A stretch of 64,000 bases of DNA, taken from positions 4,926,028 to 4,990,027 of the forward strand of contig NZ_JAINUL010000001.1 of assembly GCF_020639365.1 (NCBI RefSeq). The letters are read 5' to 3'. The translations under genes and the position numbers were made by a program. This document shows positions 43,192-52,336 of the stretch, in pieces (positions within the stretch are counted from its first letter, which is position 1; every line of letters begins with the position of its first letter). The stretch comes from Streptomyces flavotricini. Its GTDB lineage: Bacteria > Actinomycetota > Actinomycetes > Streptomycetales > Streptomycetaceae. The notes beneath the pieces are model-generated. The model was not told the origin of the DNA. It saw only the letters and a program-made list of their open reading frames with translations, and made no database searches.

Positions 43192-44145
43192 ATGCCCGCA
43201 ACCTCTCCCAAGTCCGACCGCGCCGTCCCGGCGCCCGCGGAGCTCACGACGGCCCCGGTACGCCCGACGGCCGCCGGTGTCGCCCCGTCCCGCTTCGGCC
43301 CCGTCGCACTGGTCATCGCCGCGGGCATCTCGGTGCAGTTCGGCGCCGCCCTCGCGGTCAAGATCATGCCGGGGGCCGGCGCCGCGGGCGTGGTCACGCT
43401 GCGGCTCGCGGCCGCCGCGCTGGTGCTGCTGGTCCTGTGCCGCCCGAAGGTCCGCGGGTACTCGCGCGCCGACTGGGGCACGGTCCTCGCCTTCGGCGTC
43501 GCCATGGCCGGGATGAACGGGCTCTTCTACCAGTCCATCGACCGCATCCCGCTCGGCCCGGCCGTCACCCTCGAAGTCCTGGGCCCCCTCATCCTCTCGG
43601 TCGTCGTCTCGCGCCGCCTGGTCAGCCTGCTCTGGGCCGGCCTGGCCCTCGGCGGTGTCGTCCTGCTCGCCGGCCACGGCGGCGGCGAAGGCTTCGGCGG
43701 CCTCGACCTCCTCGGCGCCGCCTTCGCGCTCGGAGCGGGCGCGATGTGGGCGGCGTACATCGTGTTCAGCGCGCGTACGGGCCGCCGCTTCCCGCAGGCG
43801 GACGGGCTGGCCCTGGCCATGGCGGTGGCGGCGGTGCTCTCCTTCCCGCTGGGCGTGATCGAGGCCGGCCCGGCGCTCCTGGTGCCGAGCACGCTGGCCC
43901 TGGGCGTCGGGGTCGCCGTCCTGTCCTCCGTGCTGCCGTACACCCTGGAGCTGCTGGCGCTGCGCCGCGTCCCCGCCCCGACGTTCGCGATCCTGATGAG
44001 CCTGGAACCGGCCATCGCGGCCACGGCCGGGTTCCTGCTCCTGAACCAGGCGATGTCGGAGATCGACGCGCTGGCGATCGCACTGGTCATCGCGGCGAGC
44101 ATGGGCGCGGTCCGCTCCCAGACCCGCAAGACGCCCGCCGCCTGA
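43192..44145 (+). CDS. EamA/DMT-family exporter (RhtA-like)
   Basis: A 317-residue DMT transporter with ten helices in two EamA repeats. The first repeat contains FGPVALVIAAGISVQFGAAL, VTLRLAAAALVLLVL and GPAVTLEVLGPLILSVV; the second has FALGAGAMWAAYIVFSARTG and LEPAIAATAGFLLLNQAMS. RhtA-type members export threonine and homoserine; that substrate is only a guess. The start is ATG 43192, 47 bases after the stop of the FAD/Fe-S gene on the same strand, with an AT-richer TTAGTCTGG upstream that may be its own -10. It ends at a bidirectional hairpin. Confidence 0.87.
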   Translation: MPATSPKSDRAVPAPAELTTAPVRPTAAGVAPSRFGPVALVIAAGISVQFGAALAVKIMPGAGAAGVVTLRLAAAALVLLVLCRPKVRGYSRADWGTVLAFGVAMAGMNGLFYQSIDRIPLGPAVTLEVLGPLILSVVVSRRLVSLLWAGLALGGVVLLAGHGGGEGFGGLDLLGAAFALGAGAMWAAYIVFSARTGRRFPQADGLALAMAVAAVLSFPLGVIEAGPALLVPSTLALGVGVAVLSSVLPYTLELLALRRVPAPTFAILMSLEPAIAATAGFLLLNQAMSEIDALAIALVIAASMGAVRSQTRKTPAA

Positions 44146-44160
44146 AGCCGGGCGCCCGGA

Positions 44161-44205
44161 CGCGCCCGCTCCGCCGGGCGCGGGGGGCTCGGCGGAGCGG
44201 GGGCG
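44161..44205. terminator. Bidirectional hairpin between EamA and CocE genes
   Basis: CGCGCCCGCTCCGCCG (44161-44176) pairs with CGGCGGAGCGGGGGCG (44190-44205), one mismatch, 13-base loop, between convergent stops at 44145 and 44235. Confidence 0.75.
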
Positions 44206-44234
44206 TCCGCGGTCGAGGCCGCAGGCGGCGGTGT

Positions 44235-45848
44235 TCAGCCCAGGGGTAGGTCCAGGTAGGACGGCGTGGCCTCCGGGGAGGTGAAGGCCAGCGTCGAGCG
44301 CGGCAGGTTGGCGTCCCCGTAGAACGGGTCGCGGGCGTCGATCACCAGCATCAGCCGGTGCCCGCGCGGGACGTCGTACGCCGTCGCCTGGAGCTCGAGG
44401 TCGGCGCTGACCAGGCTGTCGGGCGGGGAGTCGAGGTCCGTGTACGGGGCGTGCGTGACGATGTGCCCCGTCCCGTCGGGCGCCACCGCGAGCAGGTACG
44501 CGACGAACGACGAGTCCGGGTTCGCGGCCCGGTACGTGACGCGCAGCCTCGGCGTGCCGCGCAGCCGGGTGGTCTCCGCCTCCGGGTCCGCCGTCCAGAC
44601 GGCGGCGACGGTGCGGTCGATGTCGTCGGTCCGGTACGCCTTGGGACGGCCCGCGATCTCGTCGTACCCGGAGCGGACGATCTCGTCGGCGACGGTCGCC
44701 GGGGTGTCCACCCCGCACAGCACGCCCGCGCTCCATCCGGCCTCGGGCCGCTCGGTGAGCTCCCCGCCGCTCGCCAGGTGCAACCGGCGCACCTGTTCGG
44801 TGACGGATTCCCAGGTGGGGCGGGGTTCCAGGGTCTGGCCCCACATGACCTCGCTGAGGATCCGGCCCTCGTCGGCGATGCCGTTGTCGATCTCCCTGAG
44901 GTGGTGGTCGAACCAGCGGTGGGCGTTCGTCCAGATCCGGTTGGGCAGGCCGATCATGCCCGTCATCTCGGGGCCGGAGTGGTCGCCGATGGAGAGGTCG
45001 AGGCGTTTGGGGCCGGTCAGCTCGTTGAAGAGCTTCAGCGTCTGGTTGCCGGGGAAGAGCGTCTCGTGCCAGGCGTGCGAGAAGTAGACGGGAACCTGGC
45101 GCCGGTTGAGCTCCTTGATGTGGGTGAACGGCGAGCGCTGCTCCGCCCAGCGCAGGGTGCCCTGGATGTCGCGGCCCGCGAGGACGTTCTCGAACACGCT
45201 CTGCGTCTGCGGGCTCAGCCGCGCCTTCGAAGCGGCCTTGAGCAGCGCCTGGACGGCCGCCACGTGCCGGGTCCGGTTCTCGTAGAAGGCCTCGCCGAGG
45301 TCGCCCCAGGTGCTGAGCGCGACCACCGCGTCGACGCGCGTGTCGTGCGCGGCCACGAGCTGGCTGATCCCGGAGCCGTACGAGTCGCCCAGGAATCCGA
45401 TCTTCGTGACCGGGCCGGCGGTGCGCTCGATGAGGTGGTCCAGGGCGCGGCTGCCGTCGGCGACGTCGAGCGGGCCGGCCACGTCGACCTGGCCTTCGGA
45501 GCCGGCGAATCCGCGGGTGCTGTAGGCGAGCACGTTGTAGCCGCGCGCGGCGAACACGCTGGCCTGGACGGCGTACGGGAGCCAGCCGTGGTTCGTCCAC
45601 GGCGAGGGCATCACGATCACGGGTCGCGGCCGGCCCCCGTTGTGCCGCCACAGCGCGGCGTCGAGCAGGTCCCCGTCGGAGCCGGCGACCTTGACCCGGC
45701 TGAAGACGGCGACGGACCGGGCGTCGGCGACCTCCGCGGCGCGGGCGGGGGCGAGGCCGGTGACGTCGCCGGTCTCGAGGGCGGCGACGAACGCGGTGAG
45801 GGTGGTCGCGTCGAGTTCGGGATAGAGCGAGAAAGCGGCTGAGATCAC
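44235..45848 (-). CDS. CocE/NonD-type alpha/beta hydrolase (X-Pro dipeptidyl-peptidase-like)
   Basis: A 537-residue serine hydrolase. The catalytic domain runs to about 330: VIVMPSPWTNHGWLPY (oxyanion region), nucleophile Ser in FLGDSYGSG (about 152-160), Asp region VPVYFSHAWHETLF and His in IGDHSGPEM. The C-terminal jelly-roll typical of X-Pro peptidases follows (RLRGTPRLRVTYRAANPDSS, ending TPSYLDLPLG). It has no signal peptide, so it is cytoplasmic. Substrates in the family are esters, amides or acyl-peptides. GTG 45848 has GAGGAT about 10 bases upstream. Its leader carries five short repeats (45868-45940). Confidence 0.85.
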   Translation of the reverse strand: MISAAFSLYPELDATTLTAFVAALETGDVTGLAPARAAEVADARSVAVFSRVKVAGSDGDLLDAALWRHNGGRPRPVIVMPSPWTNHGWLPYAVQASVFAARGYNVLAYSTRGFAGSEGQVDVAGPLDVADGSRALDHLIERTAGPVTKIGFLGDSYGSGISQLVAAHDTRVDAVVALSTWGDLGEAFYENRTRHVAAVQALLKAASKARLSPQTQSVFENVLAGRDIQGTLRWAEQRSPFTHIKELNRRQVPVYFSHAWHETLFPGNQTLKLFNELTGPKRLDLSIGDHSGPEMTGMIGLPNRIWTNAHRWFDHHLREIDNGIADEGRILSEVMWGQTLEPRPTWESVTEQVRRLHLASGGELTERPEAGWSAGVLCGVDTPATVADEIVRSGYDEIAGRPKAYRTDDIDRTVAAVWTADPEAETTRLRGTPRLRVTYRAANPDSSFVAYLLAVAPDGTGHIVTHAPYTDLDSPPDSLVSADLELQATAYDVPRGHRLMLVIDARDPFYGDANLPRSTLAFTSPEATPSYLDLPLG

Positions 45849-45867
45849 GTCGGTTCATCCTCTTCGT

Positions 45868-45940
45868 CGAGTGACGTTCTGCGTCGGGTGACGTTCGGCG
45901 AGTGACTTCTTCGAGTGGCTTCTTCGCGAGTGCCTTCGGC
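45868..45940 (-). repeat. Five degenerate copies of an 8-base element in the CocE leader
   Basis: CGAGTGAC-like elements at 45868, 45885, 45899, 45912 and 45927 (variants CGGGTGAC, CGAGTGGC, CGAGTGCC), spaced 13-17 bases and mostly followed by TTC. On the coding strand of CocE they read as GAA..CACTCG units 20-95 bases before its start codon. Confidence 0.65.
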
Positions 45941-46153
45941 GCGGGGGGACTTCGCGGGGGACGAAGCGTTCAGTATCGGGGCGGCACCGGCGGGCTTCCG
46001 CCGCTTTCCGGCGTACGGCCTGAATCGTCCCCTCCGGGCCCGCGGCAGCCGGCCCGCCGACCAGGACGGGGCCGGCGTCGAACACCAAATCGCCGTCCAC
46101 CCGGGCCGGTTGGCGGCGCTGGCGCGAAGGGAACGCCCGCCGGGCAAATCATG

Positions 46154-46191
46154 CAAGCGTGCTTGATTGTTTTGTGCGGGGCTGCCAGTCT
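46154..46191 (+). promoter_or_regulatory. Promoter with overlapping TetR-type operator for the atu-like operon
   Basis: The palindrome CAAGCGTGCTTG (46154-46165) overlaps a TTGATT -35 (46163-46168). CAGTCT (46186-46191), 17 bases on, fits a -10. The CAAGC-NN-GCTTG form resembles operators of TetR regulators of lipid and acyl-CoA catabolism such as KstR2. The ATG/GTG of the first gene is 29 bases beyond. The last gene of the operon encodes a TetR protein, the likely binder. Confidence 0.6.
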
Positions 46192-46219
46192 TCCCCTCAC
46201 GCCGAAAGGGGAGCCCGCC

Positions 46220-47020
46220 GTGCTCGATCCGTCAGCTGTCGCCGTCTTCGCCGATCTGCGCGAGGAAGGCCTCGCGCTCGAAACCCTGGTACGGGACCTG
46301 CCCGACGCCGGCTGGGCCGGGCCGACCCCCGCCAGCGGCTGGACCGTCGCCCACCAGATCGCCCACCTGCACTGGACCGACCGGGCCGCGCTGGTCTCGC
46401 TCACCGACCCCGAGGGCTTCGCCGCCCTGGTCGAGGAGGCGGTCAAGGCCCCCGAATCCTTCGTGGACGAGGGCGCGGAGGAGGGCGCCGCGCTGCCGCC
46501 CGCCGAACTGCTGGCCCGCTGGCGGGCCGGGCGCGGCGCCCTCGACGAGGCGCTCGCCGCGGCCTCGCCCGATGCCCGCTTCCCCTGGTACGGACCGCCG
46601 ATGAAGGCCGCCTCCATGGCCAGCGCCCGCCTGATGGAGACCTGGGCGCACGGCCAGGACGTGGCCGACGCCCTCGGCGTACGCCGCACCCCGACCGCGC
46701 GGCTGCGGCACGTGGCCCGGATCGGCGTACGGGCCCGCGACTACGCGTTCGCGGTACGGGGACTGCCCGCGCCCGCCGCGGAGTTCAGGGTGGAACTCGT
46801 ACCGCCGGACGGCGGGGAGCCCTGGACCTACGGGCCGCCGGACGCGGCGGACCGGATCACCGGCCCGGCGCTCGACTTCTGCCTGCTGGTGACCCAGCGG
46901 GCCCACCGCGCCGACCTCGCCCTCACCGTGACCGGCCCCGACGCGGACCGCTGGCTGGACATCGCCCAGGCCTTCGCGGGCCCGGCGGGACCCGGCCGCG
47001 CACCGGGGGCGGCTCGATGA
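46220..47020 (+). CDS. TIGR03084 family metal-binding protein (maleylpyruvate isomerase-like fold)
   Basis: A 266-residue protein of the DinB/MDMPI-like TIGR03084 group. The N-terminal four-helix bundle has a putative metal site: His in TVAHQIAHLHWTDR (about 44-57) and His in LMETWAHGQDVADAL (about 140-154). The C-terminal domain contains FRVELVPPDGGEPWTYGPPD. Relatives act with mycothiol or unknown cofactors in detoxification or ring and acid catabolism. GTG 46220 with GGGGAG upstream starts the operon. Its TGA overlaps the next ATG (ATGA), showing translational coupling to the AtuA-like gene and suggesting a role in the same pathway. Confidence 0.82.
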   Translation: MLDPSAVAVFADLREEGLALETLVRDLPDAGWAGPTPASGWTVAHQIAHLHWTDRAALVSLTDPEGFAALVEEAVKAPESFVDEGAEEGAALPPAELLARWRAGRGALDEALAAASPDARFPWYGPPMKAASMASARLMETWAHGQDVADALGVRRTPTARLRHVARIGVRARDYAFAVRGLPAPAAEFRVELVPPDGGEPWTYGPPDAADRITGPALDFCLLVTQRAHRADLALTVTGPDADRWLDIAQAFAGPAGPGRAPGAAR

Positions 47021-48792
47021 GCGGCGGCCGGCGGCCGATGCGCATCGGCAACGCCTCGGGGTTCTACGGGGACCGCTTCAGCGCGTTCGAGGAGATGCTG
47101 ACCGGGGGGCCGCTGGACGTGCTGACCGGCGACTACCTCGCCGAGCTGACCATGCTGATCCTGGGACGGGACCGGCTGAAGTCCCCGGACCTCGGCTACG
47201 CCAAGACCTTCCTGCGGCAGCTGGAGGAGGGCCTCGGGCTCGCGCGGGAGCGGGGTGTGCGGATCGTCGCCAACGCGGGCGGCCTGAACCCGGCGGGACT
47301 GGCCGACGCGGTCCGCGCGCTCGCCGCCAAGGCCGGGATCCCGGTGTCGGTCGCCCACGTCGAGGGCGACGACCTGATGCCGTTCGCGGAAGGCGCGCTG
47401 ACCGCGAACGCCTACCTCGGCGGCGCCGGCATCACGGCGTGCCTGCGGGCGGGCGCGGACGTGGTCGTGACGGGCCGGGTCACCGACGCGGCACTGGTCA
47501 GCGGTGCGGCGGCCTGGTGGTTCGACTGGGCGCCGGACGACCACGACCGGCTGGCGGGGGCGGTGGTGGCGGGCCACGTCCTGGAGTGCGGAACCCAGGC
47601 CACCGGCGGCAACTACTCCTTCTTCACGGCGCACGACGTCCGCCGCCCCGGATTCCCGCTGGCGGAGATCGCGGAGGACGGCTCGTCGGTGATCACCAAG
47701 CACCCGGGCACGGGCGGGGTCGTCTCGGTGGGCACGGTGACGGCCCAACTCCTGTACGAGACCCAGGGCCCCCGCTACCTGGGCCCGGACGTCACGGCCC
47801 GGCTGGACACGGCCCGCCTGGCGCAGACGGACGCGGACCGGGTGTCGATCTCCGGAGTCGTGGGGGAGGCCCCGCCCGCCACCCTCAAGGTGGGGGTGAC
47901 CCGCATCGGGGGCTGGCGCAACGAGGTGGTCTTCGTCCTGACGGGCCTGGACATCGAGGAGAAGGCGGCGCTGGTCCGGACGCAGCTGGCGGGGGCGCTG
48001 GCCCAAGTGGCCACGGCGGACTGGACGCTGGCCCGCACGGACCACGAGGACGCGGAGACGGAGGAGACGGCCAGCGCGCTGCTCCGCCTGGTGGTGCGCG
48101 ACCCGTCGCCGGACCGGGTGGGCCGTGCCCTCACGTCGGAGGCCATCGAACTGGCCCTGGCCAGCTACCCGGGCTTCCACGTGACCTCCCCGCCGGGCCC
48201 GGCCCAGCCGTACGGCGTCTTCACGTCCTCGACCGTCCCGGCGACGGCGGTCCCCCACGTGGCGGTCCTGCCCAACGGCACCCGCCAGCCGGTCCCCGCG
48301 GTCTCGCCGGCCCCGCCGGCGTCCGAGGCGCGGGGGTCCGGGGACGCCGCCCCCGCCGGGTCCGGGGCGGAGCCCACGGATCCGGGCAGGGGCGGGGCGG
48401 GGGAGAGCCCCGCGGGGCAGCCCACCCGCCGAGTCCCCCTCGGCACGCTGATCGGCGCGAGGAGCGGGGACAAGGGCGGCGACGCCAACATCGGGGTGTG
48501 GGTCGAGCGGGACGATGCCTGGGAGTGGCTCCACGCCACCCTGACCGCGGAGGCCCTTCAGACCCTGCTCCCCGAGACCGCGGGCCTCCGCGTCACCCGC
48601 CACACCCTTCCCAACCTCCGCGCGCTCAACTTCACCATCGCGGGGATCCTCGGCGACGGCGTGGCCTCCGCCCACCGCTTCGACCCCCAGGCCAAGGCCC
48701 TCGGCGAGTGGCTGCGCGCCCGGCACACGGACATTCCCGCCCACCTCCTGCCGACACACCTCCCGCTCACCCCGGAGGGGACCGCCCCATGA
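47017..48792 (+). CDS. Acyclic terpene utilisation AtuA-family protein (DUF1446)
   Basis: A 591-residue protein. Residues about 8-430 are the DUF1446 domain: RIGNASGFYGDRFSAFEEML, GDYLAELTMLILGRDRLKSP, RIVANAGGLNPAGLADAV, GADVVVTGRVTDAALVSGAA and HVLECGTQATGGNYSFF. A Gly/Pro/Ala linker of about 45 residues leads to the C-terminal AtuA-like ferredoxin-fold domain (VPLGTLIGARSGDKGGDANI, 470 on). AtuA is required for citronellol use in Pseudomonas but its reaction is not established. Both ends overlap neighbours by ATGA, giving tight coupling to TIGR03084 and to the carboxylase beta gene. Confidence 0.88.
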   Translation: MSGGRRPMRIGNASGFYGDRFSAFEEMLTGGPLDVLTGDYLAELTMLILGRDRLKSPDLGYAKTFLRQLEEGLGLARERGVRIVANAGGLNPAGLADAVRALAAKAGIPVSVAHVEGDDLMPFAEGALTANAYLGGAGITACLRAGADVVVTGRVTDAALVSGAAAWWFDWAPDDHDRLAGAVVAGHVLECGTQATGGNYSFFTAHDVRRPGFPLAEIAEDGSSVITKHPGTGGVVSVGTVTAQLLYETQGPRYLGPDVTARLDTARLAQTDADRVSISGVVGEAPPATLKVGVTRIGGWRNEVVFVLTGLDIEEKAALVRTQLAGALAQVATADWTLARTDHEDAETEETASALLRLVVRDPSPDRVGRALTSEAIELALASYPGFHVTSPPGPAQPYGVFTSSTVPATAVPHVAVLPNGTRQPVPAVSPAPPASEARGSGDAAPAGSGAEPTDPGRGGAGESPAGQPTRRVPLGTLIGARSGDKGGDANIGVWVERDDAWEWLHATLTAEALQTLLPETAGLRVTRHTLPNLRALNFTIAGILGDGVASAHRFDPQAKALGEWLRARHTDIPAHLLPTHLPLTPEGTAP

Positions 48793-50387
48793 CCCGCCTC
48801 ACCACCGCCGTCGACCCCCACGACCCCGACTACCTCGCCCACCACGCGGCCGCCACAGCCCGCCTCGCCGAGCTGGACGCCGAGCACGCCAAGGCCCTCC
48901 TCGGCGGCGGAGAGAAGTACACGGCCCGCCACAAGGGCCGCGGCAAACTCCTCGCCCGCGAGCGCATCGAGCTGCTCCTCGATCCGGACACCCCGTTCCT
49001 GGAGCTGTCCCCGCTGGCCGCCTGGGGCAGCGACCACCCCGTCGGCGCCTCCATGGTCACCGGCATCGGCACGGTCGAGGGCGTCGAGTGCCTGGTCACC
49101 GCCAACGACCCCACCGTCCGCGGCGGCGCCTCCAACCCCTGGACCCTCAAGAAGGCCCTGCGGGCCAACGAGATCGCCCGGCAGAACCGCCTGCCCTGCA
49201 TCAGCCTCGTCGAGTCCGGCGGCGCGGATCTCCCCTCCCAGAAGGAGATCTTCATCCCGGGCGGCGCGATCTTCCGCGACCTGACCCGGCTCTCGGCCGC
49301 CGGCATCCCCACCGTCGCCGTCGTCTTCGGCAACTCCACCGCCGGAGGCGCGTACATCCCGGGGATGTCCGACCACACCATCATGATCAAAGACCGTTCC
49401 AAGGTGTTCCTCGGCGGTCCGCCGCTCGTCAAGATGGCCACCGGCGAGGAGAGCGACGACGAGTCCCTCGGCGGGGCCGACATGCACGCCCGCACCTCCG
49501 GGCTCGCCGACTACTACGCCCTCGACGAGCACGACGCCATCCGCCAGGCCCGCCGCGTCGTGGCCCGCTTGAACCACCGCAAGCCGCACCCCGATCCGCA
49601 GCCCGCCGAAGAGCCGAAGTACGACCCGGAGGAACTCCTCGGCATCGTCCCCGCGGACCTCAAGACCCCCTTCGACCCCCGCGAGGTCATCGCCCGCATC
49701 GTCGACGGCTCCGACTTCGACGAGTTCAAGCCCCTGTACGGCACCAGCCTGGTCACCGGCTGGGCCACCCTGCACGGCTACCCCGTCGGCATCCTCGCCA
49801 ACGCCCAGGGCGTGCTGTTCAGCGCCGAGTCGCAGAAGGCGGCCCAGTTCATCCAGCTCGCCAACCAGCGCGACATCCCGCTGCTCTTCCTCCACAACAC
49901 CACCGGATACATGGTCGGCAAGGAGTACGAGCAGGGCGGCATCATCAAGCACGGCTCGATGATGATCAACGCGGTCTCCAACTCCCGCGTCCCCCACCTC
50001 TCCGTCCTCATCGGCGCCAGCTACGGAGCCGGCCACTACGGCATGTGCGGCCGCGCCTACGAGCCCCGCTTCCTGTTCGCCTGGCCCAGCGCCAAATCCG
50101 CCGTCATGGGCCCGGCCCAGCTCGCCGGAGTGCTCTCCATCGTGGCCCGGCAGTCCGCCGCGGCGAAGGGGCAGCCGTACGACGAGGAGGCCGACGCCGG
50201 GATGCGCGCCTTCGTGGAGGCGCAGATCGAGACCGAGTCCCTGCCGATGTTCCTGTCCGGGCGGCTGTACGACGACGGGGTCATCGACCCGCGCGACACC
50301 CGTACCGTCCTCGGCCTGTGCCTGTCCGCCGTCCACAACGCCCCCGTCGAGGGCGCCCGCGGCGGCTTCGGCGTCTTCCGGATGTGA
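48789..50387 (+). CDS. Acyl-CoA carboxylase beta (carboxyltransferase) subunit
   Basis: A 532-residue carboxyltransferase, the AtuC/LiuB/MccB type. The N-terminal half has EKYTARHKGRGKLLARERIE, GIGTVEGVECLVTANDPTV and the oxyanion Gly-Gly of GNSTAGGAYIPGMSD. The C-terminal half has LFLHNTTGYMVGKEYEQGG and GASYGAGHYGMCGRAYEPRF. The GxMVGKxYE(x)GGI block is typical of methylcrotonyl-CoA and geranyl-CoA carboxylases rather than acetyl/propionyl. It would carboxylate a branched alkenoyl-CoA with the biotin subunit encoded next (8 bases on). Its ATG overlaps the upstream stop. Confidence 0.93.
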   Translation: MTRLTTAVDPHDPDYLAHHAAATARLAELDAEHAKALLGGGEKYTARHKGRGKLLARERIELLLDPDTPFLELSPLAAWGSDHPVGASMVTGIGTVEGVECLVTANDPTVRGGASNPWTLKKALRANEIARQNRLPCISLVESGGADLPSQKEIFIPGGAIFRDLTRLSAAGIPTVAVVFGNSTAGGAYIPGMSDHTIMIKDRSKVFLGGPPLVKMATGEESDDESLGGADMHARTSGLADYYALDEHDAIRQARRVVARLNHRKPHPDPQPAEEPKYDPEELLGIVPADLKTPFDPREVIARIVDGSDFDEFKPLYGTSLVTGWATLHGYPVGILANAQGVLFSAESQKAAQFIQLANQRDIPLLFLHNTTGYMVGKEYEQGGIIKHGSMMINAVSNSRVPHLSVLIGASYGAGHYGMCGRAYEPRFLFAWPSAKSAVMGPAQLAGVLSIVARQSAAAKGQPYDEEADAGMRAFVEAQIETESLPMFLSGRLYDDGVIDPRDTRTVLGLCLSAVHNAPVEGARGGFGVFRM

Positions 50388-50395
50388 GCCCGCAC

Positions 50396-52336
50396 ATGAC
50401 TCAGCAGCCCATCACCTCCCTCCTCGTCGCCAACCGCGGCGAGATCGCGGTACGGATCTTCCGTACCGCCCGCGCCCTCGGCCTGGACACCGTCGCCGTC
50501 CATTCCGACCCCGATGCCGACTCCCTGCACGTACGGGAGGCCGACGCGGCCGTGCGCCTGCCCGGCGCCGCACCCGCCGACACCTACCTGCGCGGCGACC
50601 TCGTCATCAAGGCCGCCCTGGCCGCGGGCGCGGACGCCGTCCACCCCGGCTACGGGTTCCTCTCCGAGAACGCCGGCTTCGCCCGCGAGGTCGCCGCCGC
50701 CGGACTCGCCTGGATCGGTCCCCCGCCCGAGGCCATCGAGGCCATGGCCTCCAAGACCCGGGCCAAGGAGCTGATGCGCGCCGCCGGGGTCCCGCTCCTG
50801 GACCCCGTCGACCCGGCGGCCGCCACCCCCGCCGACCTCCCCCTCCTGCTCAAGGCCGCCGCGGGCGGCGGCGGGCGCGGCATGCGCGTCGTACGGGACC
50901 TCGGCACCCTGAAGGAGTCCCTCGACGCGGCCGCCGCGGAAGCGGCCTCCGCCTTCGGTGACGGCGAGGTCTTCGCCGAGCCCTACGTCGAGCGCGGCCG
51001 CCACGTCGAGGTCCAGATCCTCGCCGACTCCCACGGCACCGTCTGGGCCCTCGGCACCCGTGACTGCTCCCTCCAGCGGCGCCACCAGAAGGTCATCGAG
51101 GAGGCCCCTGCGCCCGCTCTGCCGGACAGTCTGCGCGAGAGCCTCCACGCGGCCGCCGTGGCCGCCGCCCGCGCGGTCTCCTACCAGGGCGCGGGCACCG
51201 TCGAGTTCCTCGTCGCCGCCGACGGGCGCCCGTACTTCCTGGAGATGAACACCCGCCTCCAGGTGGAACACCCCGTCACCGAGGCCGTCTTCGGGCTCGA
51301 CCTCGTCGCCCTGCAACTGCGCATCGCCGAGGGCGCGGCCCTGCCGCTGACGCCCCCCGAGCCCGCCGGGCACGCCGTCGAGGCCCGCCTGTACGCCGAG
51401 GACCCCGCCCGGGACTGGCGTCCCCAGACCGGCGTCCTGCACACCCTCGCCGTCCCCGGCAACGTCCGCGTGGACACCGGCTTCGCGGACGGGGACACCG
51501 TCGGCATCCACTACGACCCGATGCTCGCCAAGGTCGTCGCCCACGCCCCGACCCGGGCCGAGGCCGTCCGCGCCCTCGCCCACGCCCTGGCCGGAGCCCG
51601 CATCCACGGGCTCACCACCAACCGCGAGCTCCTCGTACGCTCTCTGCGGCACCCGGAGTTCGCCGCCGGGCAGCCCGACACCGGGTTCTACGAGCGGCAC
51701 CTCGCCGCCCTCACCGAGCCCGCCCCGGACACCGCCGACCGCACCGCGCTGGCCGCCCTCGCCGGGGCGCTCGCCGAGGCGGCCCCCGCGCCGGGTGCAC
51801 CGCTGGCCCTCAGGCTCGGCGGCTGGCGCAACCTCCGCTCCCAGCCGCGGACCCGCCGCTACAGCGTGGACGGCACCGAGCACGAGGTCCGGTACGGCCC
51901 CGTGGACCCGGGGGACCACCCCGGTGTTCGCGTCCTGTCGGCCGAGCGGCACCTGGTCGTCCTCGAAGTCGGCGGGGTCCGGCGGCAGTTCCACGTGAAA
52001 CAAAATTCGAACACGTCGGAGGTGTACGTGGACTCGTCCTTCACCGGCGCGCACACGCTCACCCCCGTACCCCGGTTCGCCGATCCCCAGGACCGCACCG
52101 AACCCGGCTCCCTGCTCGCCCCCATGCCCGGCACCGTCGTCCGCGTCGCCGAGGGCCTGGCCCCGGGTGCCGCCGTCACCGCCGGGCAGCCCCTGCTCTG
52201 GCTGGAGGCCATGAAGATGGAGCACCGCATCGTCTCGCCCGCCTCCGGCACGCTCACCGCGCTCCACGCCACCCTCGGCCGACAGGTCGAGTTCGGCGCC
52301 CTGCTCGCCGTAGTCCAGGAGGAATCGCCAGCATGA
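50396..52336 (+). CDS. Acyl-CoA carboxylase alpha subunit (biotin carboxylase plus BCCP)
   Basis: A 646-residue two-part enzyme. Biotin carboxylase motifs are LLVANRGEIAVRIFR, HPGYGFLSENAGFA, ATP-grasp KAAAGGGGRGMRVV and EMNTRLQVEHPVTEA. The BT linker follows, then the carrier domain with EAMKMEH (biotinyl Lys about 611). It charges biotin with bicarbonate at ATP cost for the beta subunit. The gap to the beta gene is only 8 bases, and its TGA overlaps the acyl-CoA dehydrogenase ATG. A short AT-rich insert (51996-52018; KQNSNTS) in the linker uses codons rare in this genome. Confidence 0.94.
   Translation: MTQQPITSLLVANRGEIAVRIFRTARALGLDTVAVHSDPDADSLHVREADAAVRLPGAAPADTYLRGDLVIKAALAAGADAVHPGYGFLSENAGFAREVAAAGLAWIGPPPEAIEAMASKTRAKELMRAAGVPLLDPVDPAAATPADLPLLLKAAAGGGGRGMRVVRDLGTLKESLDAAAAEAASAFGDGEVFAEPYVERGRHVEVQILADSHGTVWALGTRDCSLQRRHQKVIEEAPAPALPDSLRESLHAAAVAAARAVSYQGAGTVEFLVAADGRPYFLEMNTRLQVEHPVTEAVFGLDLVALQLRIAEGAALPLTPPEPAGHAVEARLYAEDPARDWRPQTGVLHTLAVPGNVRVDTGFADGDTVGIHYDPMLAKVVAHAPTRAEAVRALAHALAGARIHGLTTNRELLVRSLRHPEFAAGQPDTGFYERHLAALTEPAPDTADRTALAALAGALAEAAPAPGAPLALRLGGWRNLRSQPRTRRYSVDGTEHEVRYGPVDPGDHPGVRVLSAERHLVVLEVGGVRRQFHVKQNSNTSEVYVDSSFTGAHTLTPVPRFADPQDRTEPGSLLAPMPGTVVRVAEGLAPGAAVTAGQPLLWLEAMKMEHRIVSPASGTLTALHATLGRQVEFGALLAVVQEESPA

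Larger units (their letters stand above)
45849..46219. other. Divergent intergenic region between CocE and the atu-like operon
   Basis: About 370 bases. The left third carries the CGAGTGAC-type repeats. The middle (45945-46140) is GC-rich with no obvious feature. The right part has the operator/promoter of the rightward operon at 46154-46191. Open frames here (for example from 45902) lack family matches. Confidence 0.6.
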
